A DNA stretch of 64,000 nucleotides, from contig JANEZZ010001570.1 of NCBI GenBank assembly GCA_026122225.1, forward strand, positions 4,588,001 to 4,652,000. The letters are read 5' to 3'. The notes beneath the pieces are model-generated. The model did not search any database. It was not told where the DNA came from and worked only from the letters and a program-made list of their open reading frames with translations. Source of the DNA: Heloderma charlesbogerti. Lineage: Eukaryota > Chordata > Lepidosauria > Squamata > Helodermatidae. A program made the position numbers and the translations under genes. Below are positions 55,607 to 64,000 of this stretch, one piece after another; the stretch's first letter is position 1; each line of letters begins with the position of its first letter.

Positions 55607-56255
55607 TGTTATTATTATTTGATATCCCATACTTTATAGCAAATATACACAAGGCAGTTTGCATAAAATCAAAATAATACAAAATACAACAAAACACAGC
55701 CTAACCCACACAGACACACTTTACAACAAAACCAGCTACCATTAGAATAACCAATTTTAACAAAATCAGTTTAAACGAACAGTAGCAGATATATAACAAA
55801 TCAAGATCCTGAAAAAGTCTGCCTAAATAAAATAGTCAGAGGATCAGGAAAATGTTTCTGTTCCAAATCCTGGCTATTCCACCTCCTGGATACCGCAACC
55901 AAAAAGGCTCGCCCTGGTTACCTATGTGCCCTATGTTCTGGTGGTGGAACCTGAAAAAGTTGCCAAGACAGGTTCACGTGGTGGTGTGTGTGCAGGTCGG
56001 AGAGAGAAATGAGTTTCCTGAGATATTCTGGTCCCAAACTGTGTAGGATTTTGAGGGTGCAAGTGCACACCTTGAAGTGAGTCTAGAAGAAAAATGGAAA
56101 CCATAAAGCTGATAGAGAATCAGTGTTACACAGCCTAAAGGGGCAGCTCCCATCAGAATCATTGCATCCACATGGTTGACGCTTCCAGACAATCTTCGAG
56201 GGCAACCCCACACAAGCGCATTACAGTAATCTAAACTGGAAGTGCCAAAATACAT
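55607..56255 (-). pseudogene. L2/CR1-type LINE ORF2 fragment and 3' UTR
   Basis: On the minus strand the frame from about 56250 has SLDYCNALVWGCPRRL, the L2-group hallmark (DYCNAL). A degenerate continuation follows (about 56060-56010, KSYTVWDQNIS, corresponding to the K-L-G-P-Y segment). The AT-rich 3' UTR lies at lower coordinates (about 55607-55720). No catalytic motifs remain. Common squamate repeat sequence continues to about 56600 but is not assigned here. Confidence 0.75.
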
Positions 56256-57534
56256 GAATTACTCAAGCTGTGCCTGATTTTTCCAGGAAATAGCACAGTT
56301 GGGAGTACAAGATTGATAAGAAGTACACATAGCCACTGCCATTATATGAACGTCCAGGTGCAGGTTTGAATACAAAGGAACTCGCATGCTGCAACCCTGT
56401 TTCTCGGAGTGCAACACCACCCAGTAAAGGCAGAATACCTAATTCAGGGTCACTACAACCACTAAGCAATAGGCCTCCAGCCTTATCTGTTTCAGCTTGT
56501 TTACTGTCATCCGATCTAAAATTTCTGCCAGATGCCATCACCATTATTCCCAGCCTAAAGGACCCGACGGTCGCAATTAAACAGAACCAATCTATTTTAA
56601 TTATGTCTTTTAAAATATTAAAACACATGCCCTATGTGTACCCCAGAGTCTGATCTTACACGCCCAGCATTCCTCTTCTGTACCATGTCTTGCCTACCAG
56701 TGACTTTAACTCTCTTTCTTGTTCCACAGGCCTGTCTCCTGCTTTCTGGCAGCAAGAGAAATCCACTTTCTTTTAGCCCTGTTCCATGACAGGTTAGGTG
56801 TAATCTCACAGTTTATCAGTCAGCGTCATAAGAGGCAACTTCCTCAGTGCTGTTTCCCTGAATGGTCACATGCAGCCACAGTGCTGTTCCCCCCGATAGT
56901 CATATGCAGCCACAGTGGCTATATTGTGACAAAGTGCCCCAGGCATGGTGCAAAGTCATGTTCTCAAAGGTATCTTTCCCTACTCAATCAAATTTTCAAC
57001 TTTTTCTCCCCTACTTGAAAATTTTTGTTTCCTGTGAAGCTGACATTTTCAAGATCTTGAAGAGCCTTAAATCACTCTGGAACTTTTAGACATGGAGTGG
57101 TCCAAAATGGATATGTGCATGCTGGCTTTAAGCCAGTTTATGATTTCTCAACATTTTACTTAGCCATCTTGGAGCATAATGAAAATTAAGTTGAAAACCA
57201 ACCAAGAGAAGACACAACTCAAGCTGCATTTAGAAGATATCTTGTTCTCAGGTTCCAGATTCTTTCTTGCAGACAAATTTCAATGTACTAAACAGCATTT
57301 TACAATCATAAAGTTGTTAGAACTGGAAAATACATTGCTGAATATCACATTATATTCTATGTTACCAATCCATCTGCTTAGCCAGTAGTTCCAATATTAC
57401 TTTCATATTTACACTGGAAATAAGTTTCATTTATTTTATTTATATAAATGCCTACTGCATGAATGAACGTTCAGGGGGGGATTAACATAAATGGCAGCGA
57501 GTCATTTTTTCATTTAATTTTCCAAGACAATCAA
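56256..57534. other. Unassigned; likely repeat-derived to ~56600
   Basis: The 56260-56600 part resembles a repeat often joined to L2 elements, but I cannot name it. The remainder shows no feature. Confidence 0.3.
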
Positions 57535-57623
57535 CAGTGTAATCCTATGTATGTCTACTCAAAAGTAAGTCCACTGAATCCAATGAAGCTTACTCCCAGG
57601 TAAGTGTACAAAGGATTGCAGCT
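57535..57623. mobile_element. MITE family G
   Basis: CAGTGTAATCCTATGTATGT to GTACAAAGGATTGCAGC, with GTCTACTCAAAAGTAAGTCC and CTTACTCCCAGGTAAGTG inside. Confidence 0.8.
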
Positions 57624-58843
57624 ACTTTGCACAATCTCCTCCAGATACAGCATTCATTCATTCTGAGTTGTGAAAGTTTATACATGAATGGTAATTATAA
57701 AATATGTTTTATTGATACTAGTTCATTATTCAAAATTATTATTTTTAAACCCACCCACCCTGCCTGTTATGTAACAGATATCTTAACAAATATTTCTTTT
57801 TCAGGAATATTAATGGATTGTGCACTGTATTGTCCTTTTCTGCCAGTTTCAAGGAAGCAAAGCCCACTCTGTGAAAATGTGTTTCTTTCAGATATACATC
57901 TAAAACATAGGGAGAGAAAAACCTCATTGAACTACAACTACTTGTGTTTTGGAACACTGGAAAAAGCAGTTTAAATATCCTTTCAGTCACAGGTCTCAAC
58001 AAAGCAGTCCATGCATTTCTTTTTTAAAAAGTGAATAATTGTAACTTGCTTTTTCTGCATGTATTCAGCATAGATGGGATAGCAAGATTTGTTCTCCAAG
58101 ACTGGTATCCCCCCCCCCCTTCAGGTTTAAGGAAATCTCCCTCAGAATTCAAAACCAAAAGATGCAGGAACTGTGAAGAGTATTGTGAAAGTTCAAGAAA
58201 ACAAGAACATCTTATTCTCCTTCTCTCCCTGCTTTCAGACTGCATCTCTGAGATGAGAAAGTTTGTTGCCTCTTTCGAAAAAGAAAAGTGCAATGCAATT
58301 AGATGCCCATGGAGCGTCAGATAAGTTTGAATGACTGACTGCCCACACAGCTGGTGCGAAGCACAACCCATCATAAATTGTAAGGAGTTATTTATAACAC
58401 GCACAAGCTGTTTTAGGAATGAAGACTAACCGTTGTAAGAAAAAGGCAGTCTGATATTTTCCTTGTCCACTCTCAAAACAAAGACACCACACTAAGCTCT
58501 AGAATCTGAACTGCTTACCTCCTCCTCCATTATTTGTTTCTGCCAGTTGATTCTCTTTTCCTGAAGTTTTGGGGTAAAAACAAAGTTGATACCTCCTCCC
58601 AATTGAGAAGGGGCTTTTGACGCGTGCCTGGTTGGTGGGGTTTCTCTGAGGACCAGCTGAACGGTTTGTAGTCAGTTTGATTCAGGAAGCTCTGCTCTGT
58701 CCAGCCTACCAATCACTCCCACTCTGTAGGGTGTGGGCTGCTTACTTGTCTCTCTCTAGGCAGCTTAAACACCAGCCAAGCTGATTTAAGCCAAACAGGT
58801 TTCCTTATATACATAACTGTAAATTGCATTCATGAAAGGGAAG

Positions 58844-58884
<41 letters not shown>

Positions 58885-60137
58885 AGTAACTTAAAACTAT
58901 TTTTAGTTAACTCAAGAAATGCCAAATGATTTAATGTAATGCCGTTTGCTGGGAAGGCAGTGTGAAATGAGTAGTATTTTGAATTTGTTCTTTTAGATGA
59001 TGCTTTTTTGAGGGGGAGGGGTAAAGTTTAACATACATATTACTGCATGATGTTAAACATGCAGATATGAAAGCAATATGTCTCATGATTCAACCAGTTT
59101 ATCAGCTGGTTGGGATAATCACCATGTAATGATTGTCCTCTATCAAGAATCAATTTGATTGGGAGGGAAGATATTATAAGTAGTGATGGGTGAACTCACC
59201 CCAAGCGAGTTTGTTTACTCAGAAAATAAGGAATTTGCCCATGTAGGCTCAGACAAGAGTTGTCCTTCAAAGCGAACTCTTGTTCTGTCTAAATGAACTT
59301 TTGCACATGTGTGATATCAAAATGCATCTTAGGAGCTGTAGTTTGGAATCATGTAGTGCCTCCTCAGAGCCAGAGCTGTAGTGGTGGTGGCAACCATGAG
59401 GGAAATTCCTAAGGAGACTGTAGGATGACTAATGGGGGGGGGGGCTGCTGAGTCCACCTCCTTCTCGTGGAGCTGAAGTGGCAGCGGCGGCAAGGATTAG
59501 GAAAGGAAATGTTAATCCAACCAGCACAGTGCATGCCCAGAAATGGCATTGTTTAGATACAGACTGTGCAATCAATTCCAAAGTTACTATCAAATTCATA
59601 AACTGCCAGTCCAGGCTCATTAAAAAGGGGAGAATTACGAACAGGTGAGGTTTGAGAAGCAAGACAACCAATTATGAAATCTGGCAGCATCACTAAGGCA
59701 AAGCAGGAGCTAGGAAATTCGTGCCTTCATTCCATAAACACTCTTTACTGGGCTTTGTGGAATTTAACATCCTTGTGCCCCACTCCAACATTTCACCCTC
59801 TATTTTGTTTCCTTCCCTACCACCTTGTAATTTTTAAACTAAAGGCCAGAGGCCAGGAGTACAAGCTATCATGTGCAGGTCTCTATAACTGCAGTACACT
59901 GTTAGCTGTTAGTGTGCAGCATGTCACTGCAAAGATTGGATGAATGTCTGCTAATGGCCAACAAATGTAAAATTGGTGTCTACCATGGTGCATAGAAAAT
60001 TGTCCAGTCCATATAGTTGCTGCACCTAAATATCTCACCACATGGTGACCGTTGAAACATGAAACAATGTAAAGTGTCTTCCATGTGATGTCTGTAGTAT
60101 GTGTACCACTCCTAGAATTTTCTTCCATCTACTTTAT
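57624..60137. other. No recognised gene; (AG)n and a possible hAT end
   Basis: TAGTGATGGGTGAACTC at 59182 resembles a hAT-type terminus, but no matching right end is found. The rest is unassigned. Confidence 0.4.
58850..58881 (+). repeat. (AG)n microsatellite
   Basis: About 16 uninterrupted AG units. Confidence 0.97.
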
Positions 60138-60140
60138 TTA

Positions 60141-60272
60141 GGGTACAATCCTATACATGTTTAAACAGAAAAAGTTCTACAACTCCCAGCATTCCTGAGC
60201 CAGCATGGCTGGCTCGGGAATGCTGGGAGTTATAGGACTTTTTCCTGTCTAAACATACATAGAATTGTGCCC
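60141..60272. mobile_element. MITE family H, 132-bp palindrome with perfect TTA duplication
   Basis: GGGTACAATCCTATACATGT inverted against ATACATAGAATTGTGCCC, with ACAACTCCCAGCATTCC inverted against GGAATGCTGGGAGTTAT, and a near-perfect centre (GAGCCAGCATGGCTGGCTC). TTA on both sides (60138-60140, 60273-60275). Confidence 0.88.
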
Positions 60273-60304
60273 TTATTCATTTTTCTGAAGGAAGTAGTAT
60301 GAGT

Positions 60305-60412
60305 TGGGGCAGATATATTGCTGGCTAGGATTTGAGAGAGATTGGTTCAAATCCTACCCTTACTATTCTGAGGCCTTAGGTAAGTTGTCATCCCTGGGCT
60401 TCAGTTATTCCT
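60305..60412 (+). mobile_element. MIR-like SINE fragment
   Basis: GGTTCAAATCCTACCCTTAC (B box and core start), then CTTAGGTAAGTTGTCATCCC and GGGCTTCAGTTATTCC, the MIR order of core then CTCAGTTT-type block. Confidence 0.6.
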
Positions 60413-61085
60413 CTCTTCTGTATGAGAGAACAACAGTGGTCCTTGGTCAAAGAAACAAAATAGTGGTCGAAACCTAGGCAATGGGAAAGAACAGATGGAA
60501 GTGGTATGATGAAGGGAACTTTGCGGGGAGGGTGTTGAGGGGGCCCAGAGGTCAACCTTTCATTTTACTGCAGCATTAGCTCTTGAGTCAGGAGTTGCAA
60601 AATTCAATTCTGAACCAGTGACAGAGATATATTCTGACATGCAGTGACCTAAAAGGACTAGAGATGCGTATGAATCCAAGATTTCTCTGTTATGGCATTT
60701 GTTCCTCTCCCAAGTAGGCAGCAAGACATCAAATCTTAAGATTACCACATTATTACATACTGCACAGAAACATTATCTTTAGTACATTTTCATGGATGCT
60801 ATAGTTAGTTATAACTTCCTCTTCCCCTTGGAGATATTAATATTTGGCTTTAATGGTGCAGAAGGAGCCAAGGTTGAGCTTCTGGAAAAAAAATACAAAA
60901 ATCAATGCCAGCAAAAATACTGAACCAAGGAAACAATAGAAACGGAAGTTGATGCTTGACCAGGGAATGTATTATCTGCACAAACACATTACTCTGCATT
61001 AAAGAAGAGTCAGCTTAGATTAGATACAGAAAAGCTTCCTAATCAGAACAACTAGGCAGTGATGGAATACCATGCCAAAAGAAGC

Positions 61086-61119
<34 letters not shown>

Positions 61120-62060
61120 GTGCTTAAAGATTAGATAGTATATTAAAAAACAAAACAGGACACTAGATAAACCTTTGTTTGGCTTCATGCATGCACACAC
61201 CATCTTCCCAGTGTTTGTTCCACATTTTTAATTAAAAGAAGGACCCAGTCCCAAAACCACATACTTCACTCTGTCAGAAGTCTTTAGTCAGAAGATGCAC
61301 TGAATTAACTTCTTCCTAACATCTATCACATATAATAAACACGTTCTCCAAAATGTGCTGGAATGCTTCTCAGATAATGTCATATTCAGATATTTTATTT
61401 CTGCCACATCTACCATCAAACCAGAATGTGGAAAGCCTTAACAAATTAGGTTGTGGACTTATTTGTTTATAGAAGAAAAATCCCAGTTCTTTCTATGAAC
61501 TGGAGCAGAAAGAAGTCTGATTTCAGACATCCACAACGTGCATTTTTAACTATAGATATATAAATGGACTGCTCATTTGATTAAACAGTGGAACTAAAAA
61601 GAGTATTTTTGCAGACTGTACACATCCTCTTCATAATGAGTCCTTATAAAATAGGATGAATTATGAATAGGATGTCTATGGTATGGATTTCAGACATCCA
61701 GTAGATTCTCCAAATTCATCAATTTTTAAGGAAGCCCGTTCTAAAATATAGGCTTCTAGGCCCAGTTGTGCTCCTGATGATGTTAACAAAACCTGATCTA
61801 GAAGCCTTCCTAGACCCAGTGCCATTCCCAGCATGGTTGGTGACCTCTCTGACACACACTCAGTCTGGATGGAGAACTCAAAAACCTGCACATTTTTGCA
61901 GCATTTTGGTTGTTCCTAATAAAAGCATTGTACAACTGTGGATTTTCATCTTTGTACTAGCTACTGTACTGGAGATGTGGTAGGTATTGCAATATTTACA
62001 TGGACAGCAAAATTCACCGTCACGGTCTTACTCCCCCCCCCCACACACAGACACACATAT
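60413..62060. other. No recognised gene; (AG)n at 61089-61116
   Basis: One 28-bp AG microsatellite. Otherwise AT-rich and unassigned. Confidence 0.45.
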
Positions 62061-62063
62061 TTA

Positions 62064-62446
62064 GGGTGCAATCCTATGCAGATAGGCAGCCGCCTCCGAA
62101 CTTGGAGGCGACCGCTTATCCAATGCAGGGCAGGAGAAGCACAGAAGGGATCGTTCCCTCCGCGCTCCTCCTGCCCTGCATTTTTGGCAGCTGCTTTTGG
62201 CTCCCTAGCCATGAGAGGGCAGAGCGAGGGAGGAGGCTGCTGGGGCGAACATAGGATGTGTCGTACAGGCATTTCTGTCCCCCCGCCCCAGAATGCCCCC
62301 CCCAAACACCCTGTTTTGGACGCTCCACACTCCTCTTGTGAGCGTGAAGCATGCAGCTCCTCTGCGCTGCCTGTGAGGTCAGTTCCTGGAAAACAAGATA
62401 TCCTAAGGCCATCTAGCCGCTGACTAGTAGCCATAGGATTGCTCCC
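62064..62446. mobile_element. GC-rich MITE family I, best-preserved copy
   Basis: GGGTGCAATCCTATGCAG after TTA (62061-62063), to CCATAGGATTGCTCCC. The hairpin CCGCCTCCGAACTTGGAGGC lies near the left end. ATGCAGGGCAGGAGAAGC is inverted to CTCCTGCCCTGCAT. The right duplication is not preserved (TCC). Confidence 0.82.
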
Positions 62447-63129
62447 TCCGTCTATGTGTTCAGAAGCACCTAGGTAAAGGGGTTAAAACATTAGAACAGT
62501 AACTGAATTGACAACCAAAATATTTTTTGTAGATGTTACAAAGCATGATGTGACTGTGTTTTATGAGTATGAAATAATTTATAAGAGTAAGGTGTTTTCA
62601 CTTTGTCTTTAAGAAAGCCAGAAACATTGAATTTATGAGGAAAACCCATTATTGGCTGATTGGACAAGTCACCATCTGTCAGGCTAAGCCTGTGAGGATA
62701 AAACAGGGTGGCCATATATATTGCCAGTCAAAGGTTGCATGGACTGGGTCAAAATTGCTTGAAACAACAGCGCACAGTAAGGTAAAAATACATTACATAC
62801 TGTGTGAAGAGCTGATGACAGTTAGGTGGGATATCTAGCCAAAGAACCAACTTGTTCATGGATAGACATAATTCCCATCAAAAGACAATTACTAATGAAA
62901 GGTAACCAACTTTAAAATAACAGAGGTCTGGGTAAAATAAATCTGTATCTCAGGGAAGTTATTGTACCATTTTCAGGCTGTATGTTCTAATGATGCTCTG
63001 TGGTGTAGCTTGGGTTTCAGAGTTCTGCTATTGATCAGATCTTGAGCAGGGCCAGTGGTCAGGTTTCTCAGGAACCAAGGTGGAAGAGATTAGCACCGTG
63101 GAAAGCATTGAGTGAGGCTGAAAGCTAGC
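62447..63129. other. No recognised feature
   Basis: Nothing recognised. Confidence 0.45.
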
Positions 63130-63541
63130 AGGACAGCCTGTATGCAGCTCCAACAAGAAGCAGAGCAAAACTGAGACTTAAATGGAAATGTAGCAGGATT
63201 TAGGCTGGTTGGCCCCACCTCCATACTGACTGACACTTGGTCTCTTAAAAGGGTCTGGCCCATTTTAGCAATCTCAGGCTGCAATAATGTTGGAGTGGTT
63301 GGAATATGCTAGTGCCCTCATGACCCAAGTCCTCAGAGTCTGAGGATGGTAATGTGATCTCTTCTGGACACAAGGGAGCTAACTCCCGGGATCTTTCTGG
63401 TGAACTTGGTCCTGGAGAGGTGGAATCCTTGTGATGCCTTTCCATGGCTGAGTCATCTCCCTGAACCATTAACTCTGGAGCTTCTTCAGAGGACAAGTGG
63501 TCAGGACCCTCTCAGGTTGAGGGTTTGGGGTCCTGATACAT
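63130..63541 (-). repeat. LTR-like repeat unit, second copy
   Basis: Homologous to 39128-39533. The minus-strand frame contains SSEEAPELMVQGDDSAMERH and STSPGPSSPERS, with GGTCCTGATACATG at the outer end as a diverged TGTCATGGACC start. GGAGGTGGGGCCAACCAGCC and GCAGCTCCAACAAGAAGCAG-like sequence are shared. Probably a truncated LTR; the other end is not found. Confidence 0.55.
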
Positions 63542-64000
63542 GATCATTGTGCATCAAAAGATTTATCTCTAGTAAAAGCCTGAGAATGAAAAGTGTGTTG
63601 ACTGATATTTGATTCCCCACCCCTTTCATTATACGTTTATTGAATTTTATCAACAGGATACAAAAGTAAAACCAATAGAGAAGAAAACAATAATCAACAT
63701 AAATGAGCAAAGATCATGTCCAGTTTTGAGACAACTTTGGTCATATTGCATGTCCAAAGAAAACAAAGGTTATCATGTAAGCCTTACATTGTAAGGCAAA
63801 AAGCACATAGAATATATTTAACTAAACATGTATTTCCAGAAATATTGCACTTTTTACTCTGTTCAAGACACTGCTACTAAAGAAAGGAAAGATCTGTGGA
63901 TGGCAAAATAATCATAAGCTCTTAAGGCTTAGTCCATGCATCTCTGTTATGTGTGTATAAATAGTTTTAGATGATGCCAAAAGAGCAAAATGTCCTAAAA
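63542..64000. other. No recognised feature
   Basis: AT-rich, nothing named up to the window edge. Confidence 0.45.

Noticed and set aside
59182..59420. hAT MITE starting TAGTGATGGGTGAACTC
   Set aside because: No matching right terminus or duplication was found.
61938..62434. 161- and 157-codon frames on opposite strands
   Set aside because: Both lie in GC-rich MITE family I. Overlap on both strands and the repeat context argue against a gene.

Overview
The window looks like nuclear, intergenic or intronic DNA of a squamate reptile (lizard or snake). Diagnostic repeats are present: two Sauria SINEs, a Bov-B (RTE) LINE with reverse transcriptase remnants, CR1 and L2-type LINEs, MIR-like SINEs, a Ty3/gypsy LTR element, and many small hAT- and Harbinger-like MITEs. 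I found no host protein-coding exon, tRNA, rRNA or CRISPR array that I can defend. Almost every long open frame lies in a transposon relic or in low-complexity or palindromic DNA.

Layout. 0-6 kb: a GC-rich palindromic hAT-like element cut by the window edge, two copies of an unknown ~400-bp unit (one split by a double SINE, one inside a foldback), a CR1 3' end, a TTA-flanked MITE and a split SINE. 6-14 kb: mostly single-copy-looking AT-rich DNA with MIR, Bov-B and L2 fragments, then a ~920-bp foldback at 12.4-13.4 kb. 14-22 kb: a complete 712-bp GC-rich element with perfect 8-bp target duplications, L1 and L2 fragments, a 530-bp solo LTR with perfect 5-bp duplications, and a 2.4-kb hAT-like element with a Sauria SINE nested in it. 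22-40 kb: sparse, with MITEs (one carrying a nested CR1), SINEs and LTR-like pieces. 41-46 kb: a degenerate Ty3/gypsy element hit by three GC-rich elements (one in each LTR, one internal) and one LINE. 47-48.6 kb: a Bov-B relic. 49-64 kb: MITEs, an L2 relic, microsatellites and long stretches with nothing recognised.

Most interesting signal. The five GC-rich elements (copies 1-5: 1-347, 14393-15104, 41104-41603, ~44500-45044, 45332-45812) share TAGGGRTG-type ends. Four of the five are complete at both ends or keep one end with a readable 8-bp duplication. They have nested palindromic cores (GTAGCCTATCACGG-type hairpins). Near each readable end they carry an outward-facing consensus 5' splice-site motif (AGGTAAGT-like), often behind a pyrimidine tract and a GC-rich, ATGGCGGC-containing, exon-like block. 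They resemble mobile, bidirectional gene-start cassettes. That reading is inference from one window and needs genome-wide and RNA evidence.

The insertions give relative ages: the Ty3 element is older than its LINE and GC-rich insertions; one hAT MITE is older than its CR1; the 2.4-kb hAT element is older than its Sauria SINE.
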